A DNA stretch of 64,000 nt from Ascidia mentula. Taxonomy: Eukaryota > Chordata > Ascidiacea > Phlebobranchia > Ascidiidae. Of the stretch, positions 1-10,575 are shown one piece after another. The stretch is from positions 7,812,001-7,876,000 of the forward strand of contig OX387198.1 of NCBI GenBank assembly GCA_947561715.1. The letters are read 5' to 3'. Within the stretch, counting starts at the first letter, position 1. Each line of letters begins with the position of its first letter. Under the pieces are notes generated by a model that searched no databases, was not told where the DNA came from, and saw only the letters and a program-made list of their open reading frames with translations. A program made the position numbers and the translations under genes.

Positions 1-840
1 ATTTGTTACTTCAAAGTTCCGATTTCCTTGCTTTATATTACGCGCTTTTGTGAAAGAGTGATAATTTTTATTCAGGGCTACCAACCTCTTACTTTACATA
101 TGCCAATTTTTCCTTGAATTCAGGTGCACCACAACCGTTACCCCCCACCCCCAATATCTTAGTATGTTAATTTTAGATAATTTCAGTAAAACTCACCAGC
201 TGCAAATGACCTAAAGTTTTTATATACTTTTATCATGAAAATCATTTTATTTTAGAGCATGTTTTTTGGGTATAATGTGCTACTTGCAATTGTGCAACGC
301 GCAATAGGTTGGTCACCCTGAATATATACTCTTTTTTTTCTAAGAATTATGTCATGAGAGTTTTGCAATAAAAAATAGAAGTTTGAACATTTGTTTTTAT
401 TAGCTTGAATTCATAAACCAATCATTTTATAGTAGTAAACGGTATTGTTTTGTCTCGGGAAATTGTGGACCTGCAAAATTCTGGAAAAAAGTATTATAGT
501 TAAATTGCATTCGATGACGAAAAATCACTGGTCTTAACAGAAAATGTAACAAATTTTCTGTAAAAATAAAGAGTTTCAACTGACGATATTTGTTGGCATC
601 TCTTAAAAATGAGTACCAGGGGATTTACCTCCTGTAATTGGCCCTGGTGTTTTGTTATTCTAGTATTTCTAGAATTGCAGAAAAGTAAACGTTTCGCATC
701 AATGAGCAGCAATTCGCATCCAAGTTTGAGCGATAAACTGGATTTTAAATAAGGTTTTAATGAATTTATTTATAATGAATAAGCAAACATTTTGAAAGTG
801 AGTAGCCTGCCCTTTTAATCAGGTGATACGAATCCTATGT
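1..840. other. Upstream flank, no gene seen
   Basis: AT-rich sequence with no convincing coding exon, RNA gene or repeat boundary. Short open frames here have no splice context and no recognisable composition. Confidence 0.5.
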
Positions 841-1083
841 TAATCGATTAAAATGGCTTCAAACACTGGCCTTTTCACGACTTTTGCTGTGCGATTATAT
901 CACATTTAGACTGATCAAGACAGACTTTTGTTTAAAATACCAGCACATCTCTGATGAGCAAAACGTGTGAAAAGGCCCGTGTTTTGATGGAATGTAGAGA
1001 AGTTGTTAGTGTCGGAAATGTGACGTCACCTAAAAGCAAAAAAAACGTGAAAAGGCCAGTATTGAAGACATTTTGGTCGATTA
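841..1083. mobile_element. MITE, about 243 bp, with about 38-bp terminal inverted repeats
   Basis: The left end (TAATCGATTAAAATGG, then CTTCAAACACTGGCC and TTTTCACG) is matched in reverse complement by the right end up to position 1083, with only a few mismatches. The innermost shared block is TGGCCTTTTCACG. A further inverted copy of that block lies at about 964-980. No coding capacity is seen. The ends suggest a TA-type target duplication (Tc1/mariner-like), but the family is not established. Confidence 0.6.
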
Positions 1084-1342
1084 CCTCTGATTCGTGCCAC
1101 GTAAAGGAACTAAATTTCAAAATGTGTGCTTGTTTATTATATCTAATCTTTATGTCGCCAAAACGATGTATAAAACTGAATGAATCGTCTAAAACTAATG
1201 CGAATCGCTGCTCTTCGATGCGAAATGTTTTTGAAAAAAAATTTTGTGAGGAGAATGGCAGGTATGGCTATGGCGTGACTGTCTCGTGATCTTGGTTCTC
1301 GAACCTTCCTAAATCAAGCAGAACGTCTTTACTGAAAAGTTT

Positions 1343-4171
1343 ATGGCCACAGACAATGTTAGGAGTAAATTTATAGATGTTACGAAATATGCTGTAGCTC
1401 CAGTTTTAGGGTTTTTGTTTTATTTTTTAGGATATATAGGCTATATATCTGAAATGGCACCAAACATTAACAGAAAGAGTCAAATTGAAAAACAAGATGA
1501 CCCATGCCCCAATACCATACAAGAACCTGGTCCAACTGGCCGAAAATTGAAAAGAATGCAGAAAAATGGATTTGAAAGACTGTGTTGTGGATGTAATGAA
1601 GGGGAATACTTGTTTGACTTGTGCAAGTATGTGATTTTTTCTTTCTAATAGTAGAAGAGACACATTAAATAAAATTGGTTTTGTGTTAATGTTGACTTGA
1701 AAATATGGTGCAAACTGCAACGGTGTAGTTGAAACCAGGTTTGTGCAGTCACAATAACATTCAACTCCTTTTGTTTGAAAGTGCCACCTCTAAAACAATT
1801 GTCACGATTATTCAAATTTAGCTGTAATTATTCAGATTGAACCCAGAGCAATTTTATTAGGCAACCTTCTAATACTACAGGTGCGCTAGGTCCACCAGGT
1901 CCACTAGGTGCCTTCTAATACTACAGGTCCGCTAGGTATTTCTAATACTGCAGGTGCGCTATATTTGACCTAATACTACAGGTCAGCTAGGGATAATACA
2001 TTGACCTGAATTTGCATCGATAAGATTCTATGAACTGAAATGATAAGACGTTTTCAATTCACCGAAACAAATATTCGTTGTGACCAATACTATACAAAAC
2101 CAGGTGACCTACCAATCGAGCCAACAGTGGTTGCATACAAAATTTGGCCGATAAACATAGATTTTTCTCTATACAAACTTTTATTTTTGAAGTGCCACCA
2201 AAATCTGTTACTCTAAAAAACGACAAACAAAATAACGATGCTTACTTCTGATGAAAAAAAGTTTGACGCAGTACGCTAAAACAAACAAGATATCTGCCAA
2301 CGTTAGTAACTAATTAGGGGACCAAAAACCCAGCCAGAAAATGTAACAAACCCTCGTGTAATTAAAGGTTGGATAATGCGGACCTGTAACATTAGAATGT
2401 ACCTAGTGCACCTGTAGTATTAGAAGGGACCTAGCGGACCGGTAGAAGGTACCAATTTTATTATGCTTCTCTAGAAATTTGACATAACTAAGTTGCTGCT
2501 ATTAAACTCAGGTTGATACATTCCTGTTTCTTATAATCTGCATTATGTTCACAGTGATGGTAACTACGCATCCACAATATGTGGCATTTGCAGCAATGGA
2601 GGAAACCAAGGACTCTTTGTTCATTCACAAACTACTTGCAATCGTCCTCCAACAGTTTCCACCATCACTTCAATGTAAGTCATACTTGTGTTACTTGCTG
2701 GGTAGTCTTCTACACGGTAGCTGGAGTGCCTGGATAACTTAAAATTAACCAGATAGATTTTACAATATACAGAACTCTAAAATTTGGCAAATACTTCTCT
2801 TTTTTAGAACCCTGTGGCACAAAATGATACTTAGTGACTTCCATTTTTATGTTGTTTCTACAAAATTTTGTCATATGCATGTTGTTCCATACTTTGTAAG
2901 GTCACTGAGGAGTAGAAATTGTGCTGTAACTGGTTGGTTATTGTGCCAAGGGTTTTGAAAGGCTGTTTTAACAGAATTTGACTAGTAATTATCCAGAGCT
3001 GATAATTTGGAACTGAAAACATTACTAGTCACTCGTGATATCTGATGTTACATATAGTTTTGTGATGCAGCCCAGCCAAGACAGAACCTGTTACTACAAG
3101 GCCTCAACTACAAACATCATCTCACTTCACAACAACTGCTTCATTATCAACTTCGCAATCTTCAATATTGAATCATCCTGGTCTGCACATTTTTGCCATG
3201 TCTGCACTGGGTAGATGATTTTTATTATTTGCTCTATAGTATTGTTCTTATTGCTTGATAAACAACAACAGTTGTAGTTATAAGATATTGTTATCACACT
3301 TTACTGCTAAAGTCCATGATTTAGTGCAAATATAAATTCGGGATTTTGTGCACTTTTAGGTTGGTCAATGATTATCTTTGCATTTGTACTGATTTCTTTC
3401 GTTGGTTTTGTATGCTGGTGGAAATGCAGGAAATTAAATACACAGGAATCTGTGCCAACAGTAGGTGTACCATATATTACCTAATCATTTTTTGCTTTTA
3501 TTCTCCTGCTTTACTTGCAGAAGAAGGACAATTATTCTCTGGGGCAGGATAAACTGGTGGAAACTCTTGATGAAAAGTCCATTTTTACCCAACAAGGTCA
3601 GTTTCAAAATAGACATTTCTGTTTCAAATTATAAAAAAAATACATGAGCATTCACATAATTTACCTTGGTGTTGCAGCTGATTTCACCGAACAGTTTTTC
3701 AAAAAGGAAATCAGATATTTACCAAATGTGCAAATTGACTCGGATTTTGTCATGGAATTGGCCAGACGTTTTGGCGTGGTTGGGGGCACAGAGTTAAACG
3801 ATTTGTGGACCTCTGGAGGTAACAAAAACGTTAAGTGTTAATATAAGGTTCAATGCTAAACGGAAACATATTTTGCAGCGTCAACTTCGGAGGTTCTACT
3901 TAAAGTTAGCATACAGATACGAAATCGCATGCCGTCGGACGAGATATGGATGGATCAGCTGTTTAAGTATCTTTTGGATCGCTACGAGCGCCTTGCCTTT
4001 GTACTTGACAATCAACTGCTGTCAAATTTGCTGAACTATACAGCACGGCTCCATGAAGGAGGATCAGTTGTATCGTCCTCTGAAGAACAGTTTTTGCTAG
4101 AGGAAGATACTGAAGTCCGTAGCAGCCGATCAGACGGGGTGATCTTGATGTCACAATGCAACAGTACGTGA
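1343..4171 (+). CDS. TNF-receptor superfamily protein with intracellular death domain
   Basis: Seven exons: 1343-1626, 2555-2674, 3071-3210, 3360-3460, 3521-3596, 3678-3818 and 3879-4171. All junctions are GT-AG and phases join without a break to give 384 residues. Order seen: hydrophobic N-terminal segment at about residues 17-36 (signal peptide or anchor); a TNFR-type cysteine-rich domain beginning with the CC-x-C-x2-G-x-Y pattern at residues 81-89, with Cys at 94, 104, 107 and 123; a Thr/Ser-rich mucin-like stalk at about 135-181; one transmembrane helix at about 184-202 followed by WWKCRK; a linker; then a death domain at about 241-330, split by an intron. The death domain shows the FVMELARRFG helix-2 signature and a long second half resembling TNFR1-type domains. 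Known family role: ligand-triggered recruitment of death-domain adaptors. Only one cysteine-rich domain is visible, fewer than in most family members. The start codon is the least certain part. Confidence 0.72.
1860..2452. mobile_element. Inverted-repeat MITE in receptor intron 1
   Basis: About 593 bp in the first intron of the receptor gene, flanked by an 11-bp direct repeat CAATTTTATTA at 1849-1859 and 2453-2463 (target-site duplication). Both ends carry copies of a motif resembling CTTCTAATACTACAGGT plus GCGCTAGG, repeated several times at the left (about 1868-1990) and inverted at the right (about 2395-2450). No transposase is seen. Confidence 0.65.
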
Positions 4172-4382
4172 TTTTTGAGAGTAGAAGTATGGGTCTGCCC
4201 TGTTCGCAATAGTTGTTTTTGTAAATGTGCAATATTGTATCTCTTTTTTGTTAAATATTGTACAAAAGTTTCTTGCTATAATTCACTTGAAGGAAATTTG
4301 TTTTTACTGTACTTTACTTCCAACCGCTGGCATATCATCTGTGTGCAGTCTTCCGCATAGTATTTATTTTATATTTATTGCT

Positions 4383-4740
4383 TAAGTGCCAAATTTGTTG
4401 TGCTTCCTCACATGCAACAAATGGTTTTAACAATTACTTCCTGCATTGCCCAAGCCTCTCCGATCAAACTTTGTTCAGTCGTGCCAACTATTAGTTGACA
4501 ATCACTGACCGAAAATGGCCAACAACTAATGCCATCTCTACACAGTGTTCTAATGGCAATGTACACAACCCGGTTGTTTTATCTGCACAAAATGGTCAGT
4601 ATTCTCATTTTTTGTGTGTTACCTTTTTAGCTTTGTTTGTATTTAATCGCATGCGATGCAAAACGCCGAATAAAAAAGATGTACGAAATATGTGGTCATT
4701 GTTTTGTTTCAAAAGATGTTTTGTTGTACTGTAGCTATGT
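4383..4740 (+). repeat. 3' flank of the first death-domain block, duplicated at 6355-6700
   Basis: This stretch, starting GTGCCAAATTTG and ending near a GCCGAATAAAAAAG poly(A)-like motif (about 4665), has a diverged copy at about 6355-6690 downstream of the second death-domain exons. The tandem duplication therefore included exons, introns and 3' flank. The AATAAA is a plausible polyadenylation signal for the receptor gene. Confidence 0.5.
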
Positions 4741-5161
4741 TTTTTTTACTTTTGTTACAGCATTTCACTATATTTAAGAGTTACTATCGGCATGAACTAA
4801 GAAATAAGCACGCTGCTTTTTGATGCCGTAATATCGGATTTGTGCCAGAACTCCGTCCGATTTTGAGGATATTACAAAATTTTCATCAGAATGGTTAACC
4901 TTTTTTGAATGTCTCGATTTCAAAACGTTCATCAGTGCGCCATATAACCAATAATCTGTATTTTATGAATCTATCACGATTGGTGTCAAAATTAAGCACA
5001 CATATCCAAACCAAGCTCGTCAATACCTGTAGTTCTAATCATTTGTTTATTTGTTTGACTTATATGTTAGTGAAAAAACAGCAATCCAGATGCATTAAAC
5101 TGGGTAAGGCTGGTGGGTAAAATATCAATACTGATTACAGATTGCATTTCGTGTTTTGCAG

Positions 5162-5804
5162 AATAAAGATAATGATTTTGTGGTGCAGCATCAAGTTGTT
5201 GAAACCTGTGATGAAGAGACGTCCAGTTGTACCCAACAAGGTCAGTTACATAATCGCCATTTTTTATGTTGCATGTTGAAATTAACATAAGATATTGCAC
5301 ATAATTTACCTTTACTTGATGTTTTAGTCAAGTTCATTTAACGCTGTTTCGAGGAGAACATTTCATACTTACCAAATGTGCAAATTGACCAAGGTTTTGT
5401 CATGAAATTGGGCAGAAATTGTTCATTGGGAGCCACAGAATTAAACGATTTATGGACCTTAGGAGGTAGCTAACAATTAAGTTTCTAAGAACCCGTGCAC
5501 TGTTAACAGAAATGTTTTTGCAGGGTCTTCTCCGAAGTTTTTGCTAAATGTTAGCAAACAAATCCGAAAAAACATGCCATCGGATGAAGTGTGGTTGGAT
5601 GAGCTTTTCATGTTTCTTTCCAGCCCAGGCTGCCACCTGCTCCTTGCCGAGAATCTTGACAAGCAATTGAAATCTTATTTCCAGGAATATGAACTGCGCT
5701 TTCCCGAAAATGGATCCGTTAAATCGTACTCTGAAAACCAGCTTTTGCTAGAGGAAGACATTGAAGTCCGTAATAGTCGTTCAGAAGGGATAAACGTTTT
5801 ATAG
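5162..5804 (+). pseudogene. Second copy of receptor linker and death-domain exons, with one nonsense codon
   Basis: Three exons, 5162-5240, 5328-5465 and 5524-5804, correspond in order and phase to receptor exons 5-7. They keep splice sites and reading frame and encode a full second death domain (YLPNVQID block, ELNDLW, MPSDEVWLDELF). The single defect is a TAA at 5339-5341, aligned with a Glu codon of the first copy, four codons into the middle exon. No clear cysteine-rich domain or stalk exons lie between 4172 and 5162. A hydrophobic stretch followed by KKQQSR near 5040-5105 may be a decayed transmembrane exon. Either a recent pseudogene, or alternative 3' exons that would give a receptor truncated before the death domain. 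Confidence 0.6.
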
Positions 5805-6960
5805 TGCAACAATACATGACCACAATGACAGGTCCCACTGGAGGGGATACAGTCGGTATTCCCTCTGGTGGTATCTTGACACATGATACAAAAGAGGGTC
5901 ATTGTTGCTAAAAGGGATTTTCATGGCCTGTGGAATCTGTAGGAATTTTACATTGTAGGCTGCTCTGGGCCTCCTACAAGAAATATTTTGGACTAGCACA
6001 TTTTTGCTCTGCTACGCAGCACTTTTCATATCAGCTTTTACCGTCACTGTGCCGTACTCTTTTAACCCTTTTAAGAAAAAGATATTCGCTACATTTGCTT
6101 GTGAACGAGCTGCCAGTTATGAACAGTGAATAACGTTTCTCGAGAGCTGAGGGTGGTTTTTATGCAGTATTCTGGACTTAACATGCCGGAAAGTTTGTGT
6201 GATATTTTACACAGGAACTTTTGTACGAAATTTTACCATCAAGCCTTTGCCTTCGTTTATTAAGGTAACAAGGATTCGATACATTTCGTTCTTTTTTGCT
6301 TGACTTTCCTTTCTTCCCTTCTGCTAACTTATCGCCTCTGTGTATTATTGTTTTGTGTTTAGTGCCAAATTTGCTCTTTACGATTGCTTCCTGTATTGCC
6401 TTCTCTACGCCCTCCGAACAAACAATTATCGCGGCAACGATTCGTTGACAATCAGGAACCGACGAAGATATTTATTATTTGTAGATATTATTTATTTATT
6501 TATACGCAATGTTATTTCCACGCTTCATTTTACCGCCGATGGTGATCAAAACTTCTTGCAAAATGTTCACCAAACACGTTTTTTTTATTTATTGTACTTA
6601 TTTGTTGTATGTTCTGTATATATGCTTCCTAATTATTCGCCGTTTTTGTTGCTTTCATAATATACTAGAAAAACTGCCGAATAAAAAAAATTTAATTTGT
6701 GGTTATCATTCGAACTTATCATTTATTACTTTGTTCTGTTGCGTTTAGAGCCGAAATATAAAAATATCCAGCATTTAATCAACCCTAAAGAAATAAGGGC
6801 TTCGAAAACACGGAGTAAAACAAAGCACATTTCGAAGCTTCATATTTTACGGAACCCTTATCTCATAGATTTAAAAAAGATTTTTTGGTGGCGTCACATT
6901 TCCCTTTTACAGCCATTTCGCTATGCCTACTGGAAAAGTCAACACCAACTCTAACTTTTT
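5805..6960. other. Intergenic, contains copy of duplicated 3' flank
   Basis: No gene seen. The part at about 6355-6690 is the second copy of the receptor 3' flank, including an AATAAA-like run near 6680. Confidence 0.5.
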
Positions 6961-7096
6961 AGCGGGCGGGGCTTGACACGTGACGTGTGACGTATTTATA
7001 CCTTAGTTTGCCAGTCCAGTGCAAAAGCGGAACCATTTTCATTATACAGCTGCGCTGATCCAACGCTAACTTGTTTAAAGAAATCTATGTGAGACC
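6961..7096 (+). promoter_or_regulatory. Putative core promoter of the first DED-like gene
   Basis: A GC box (GGGCGGGG at 6964-6971), two CRE-like TGACGT motifs (about 6981 and 6988) and a TATA-like TATTTATA (6993-7000) lie about 100 bp upstream of the ATG at 7097. Spacing fits a TATA promoter with a short leader. No experimental start site is known. Confidence 0.5.
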
Positions 7097-10000
7097 ATGC
7101 CATTTTTACGCGTAAATGTGAAGGTATGCTAGCAATATAACTTAGAATTGGTGTGTAGTTGTGGTGAAAAGTATAATACGAACTGTGTATTGACAGGCAT
7201 ACAGAAAATTGCTGAAGAAACTGCTTCTAAACACACGCAAGAAAAAGTCCGATGATGTTGGCAAGTAAGTTAATAAACCTTTTAAAGTGCTATATTAAGT
7301 GTTCCTTAGGAGTTAAATATTTGATATTCGTCACAGAAATTGCTCAACAAACGACCATTCGGTTTGCCAAACAACTCGTCACGCATCACTGGATTACAAA
7401 GCAGCATTCATTGGTAAAGTATCCAGACCATTTATCACTGGAATAAGTCTGTGGTAAATAGATATTTGAAATATCTGCAAAGCATGACTAGGCACAAACT
7501 TTGCCATTTTTAGGGACAAAGGCATAAAGCAACAGGTGGTCTACAAACTGCCAGAAGAAGGCTCAGTTGACAATGCAGCAAGTAGGGTCTAATAACCAGT
7601 GAAAATTGCTGTTGTCTTCATCACATTTCTTTCAATTGTAAATTTGTTTACATAGAAAAAATTCCTTCAATCCTGCCTTACCTTGTAAGAGCCGGCACTC
7701 TACATATGAGAACTCTGATAAAAACATGGATGCCATTGTACACCCATCAGTTTTCATACATAATGGTTCTTTCAAAAGCGGTAAGTTATCAAGACAAAGT
7801 GAAATAAACTCCCTAGCGGTCGTTAAACGTACATGTAGCGCTGGGTTTTTTTTTTCACCAACAAATTTATGTCAAATGACCAAAATGCCAGCAAAAATTT
7901 AGGACATTTTCAATTTATGTCCTAAAAGGTCTCATCAGTGCAGCTGGTGTGACTATCAGACGACTTTGCTGACCAATTCATATTATTGGCTCCACAGCTT
8001 ATCATTTTCAATTTATTTTGGTCATTTACGATATAATATTTTTAATTTGTGGATATAACAAAAAGAAATAAGGAAACGCATTGTTTATTAACAACAACTT
8101 TGCAACATAAACAAACGCAACACATCAAAGACACAATATTACGCATCAGATTTATAGCGCAATCGTTTCGCGCTACTTGACCATTGCGCATATGCACTGT
8201 CGTAGTTAAATTCTTTAAAAAGTGTGTCGGAGGTGCAACACTGCAAACGGTTTCTTATTGGGGTTTTTAAGCGTGTTAATAGGCTAAACCCCCTTTCAAC
8301 AGTTGCGTTTTCCGCATTAAAAACAAGTAACACATAAGCACTTTGCGCCAGTCATCTTCTGTTTGGCAATTGCGCATTACTTCAAATTTCAAGTTTGACC
8401 ATTCTGATTCGATATCATTTGGTTCTAATTTATAAAATGCCGCCGAAGCTCTGATGCTATTATTGCCTACCGATGAGAAGCTCGAATAATGTACCAATCA
8501 ATTTCCTTTCGGACATTGTGTCCGAAACGGCTTTTGTTTTTTGTGTCATTTATAAAAAAATTGTGTCAATGACCGACAAATGACACAAAAAAAAACCCAG
8601 ATGTAGCGTGAGGTTCATACCACACTTTTGCCCCATTGAGCCTCGGTTGTGAGTAATTCCTTTTTCCTTGTTTTGATTTAAAGCTACCGGCTGGAGTAAG
8701 CAAATCTGAATGTACTGGACATCAACTGCCTGTAACAGCTGCAAACACAATTTCGATGGAAGAAAGGAGTTAGTGCTTAGTTAATCTAAAATCGTGGAAA
8801 CGTTTTAATGTGAACAAAATGTATCTCCAGTGTCAAGTCTGAGAAGAATCCTCGAAGCAGAAATGAAGTTGAGTGATACTTGCCATATGGTCAGGTGGTT
8901 TACTGACGACGAACCACTGGTTGAATACGTCAAACAATGTAGGCACAATTTAACTTGTTTCTATTCGCAATTAAGATATTGAGGTTGTTTGAAAATAGCA
9001 GACGCACTTCTATTATGTTAAGCTTATGCCTGAAACCTCTGTTATGAAAGGGACAACCGTTTAGCCAAAGCAATATAACCGCGTGTTCTTGAACATAATC
9101 ATGTTTATACAAAAAAAACTTGTCCTCATTTTAACCCTATTTGTAGGCAAAGAACCGTCTAAAAGAATGTTAATTGCATTTGAACAAATATCCATTCAGC
9201 TTGAAAGCGAATTCCATTTAACCGCATTTAAAAAATATTCAGTCGAGGTCGGAAATTTTCGTTTCCTCGAGTTTTTGGAAATCATGCTAAAGGTAAATAT
9301 GATGGCAAAACATTTGTACCTAACTTAGAATAGTACGCCCAGTGGAAGCCTTGCTGAATAGCTGGCGAAACGCCGGGAACAAAGTGTTCGTTTAATTGTG
9401 CCAGAAGAATAAAGTAATTAAAGTACGCTTGGAGGTTTAATATGAGTTATTTTTGTTTTCAGGAGTGCAGCGACGGGCAAAAGGATTTGAGAAGGAGGCT
9501 TCATCTCCAAATTTACGACATTGCCAGTAAGGCGATTGTCTGAAATATGAATATTTATAGAATTCCGTTAAACGTTTGGACTTAAACTCGTAATATGGCG
9601 CAACAGTTTAAACACAGTTTGTGCAATTGTGGGCGGAGCTTTGTTTGCAAAGAGAAAAGTAAACCGCGCCCATAAGGTCAGAAATATAATTTCGTGTATT
9701 TGAGCTTGTGACGTGTTCACCTCGTTAAAAGCCCATATTTCCCAAGCTAGGGGAACCGGATTATTTTAACTGTAAGTTCCCCATGATAATTGTGAATACT
9801 TATTTTCAGTGCGCAGTATACGACATGGTTTGAGTCACGTGATGTCAAACAATGACACAAACCGGCTATTTCGCTACTTCAAGGACAATGAGCATTTGTT
9901 GGCAGTAACCGGCGAAAACGGTGAGTGTTGTTCAGATACAGCCTTATACATGAAAACATGACTAGGTTTGTGAGCTAACAACATGAAACTAAGGCAAACC

Positions 10001-10575
10001 CTTAGAACGCCAAAGTCGAGCGGTATACTGGGACAAGGTTTGTTTTTTGTCATTAAGTGATAACGCATACGCATCGAGAGTCAATGACTCCAAAAACAAT
10101 CTCTTGTCCCTGCAAGACTCGCGTTCCCAAATCACCGTGTTTTTAAATTCCACCGTGCGACCTGTTCCGGCCTCATGATGATAGAGAGTCGTTTTTTCTT
10201 CGTGTTTGGTCACGCCCGGCTGGTGTTTGGTCACGCCCGACTGGTATTCCTTCAAATTCGTTATCATTTGCATGGTGAACTTTAAAATCAAGTTAATTTT
10301 ATTGTTTGGCCATCCAAAAAAGCTGGAAATTTTGTGACATCGTCCTCAGAAGAAGTTATTTCTTTGTAAACTTCGTTTACGCAGAAATCAACTCAGTGGA
10401 GAGGTTTCATGCCGTTTTCGTGGAACTGATGAAATTGGGGAGAGTTCAGTTTAACCCCACAACGTTGAACAACTGCTTGGAAAGTTTTGCAAATGTAACA
10501 ATCGTCGGGATACTCGACAAATCGCTCCACCCAACCTCGTTGTTGGGACATACTCGTTACGTCAGAAGTTACTGA
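7097..10575 (+). CDS. Tandem death-effector-domain-like protein, paralogue 1
   Basis: Clear exons: 7097-7123, 7197-7264, 7337-7413, 7656-7780, 8831-8938, 9147-9292, 9463-9526, 9810-9920 and 10385-10575. One or more exons between 7413 and 8831 are unresolved; a candidate near 7514-7581 does not join cleanly in frame. The last five exons have the same phases as paralogue 2 and equal lengths except the final one (191 vs 188). They encode two repeats of about 85 residues. Each has a short acidic turn (SDT, NND), a helix with FTDDE or FKDNE, and a second half of the form F-x2-F-x-x-L ... FNPT-x-L, matching the helix pattern of death-effector domains. The N-terminal part is Lys/Arg-rich. No caspase or death domain is visible. 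The fold assignment is inference from pattern. A hAT insertion lies in the unresolved intron, so this copy could be damaged. Confidence 0.55.
7841..8600 (-). mobile_element. Internally deleted hAT transposon
   Basis: 760 bp bounded by an exact 8-bp duplication ATGTAGCG (7833-7840 and 8601-8608), typical of hAT elements. The ends are inverted: CTGGG followed by a T run at the left, an A run followed by CCCAG at the right. On the minus strand, 8497-8139 encodes remnants of the C-terminal dimerisation region (ATVERGFSLLTRLKTPIRNR), interrupted by a frameshift near 8276-8333. Non-autonomous and dead. It sits inside an intron of the first DED-like gene. Confidence 0.8.

Noticed and set aside
954..1289. 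111-codon frame upstream of the receptor
   Set aside because: Half lies inside the MITE at 841-1083; low complexity with no domain.
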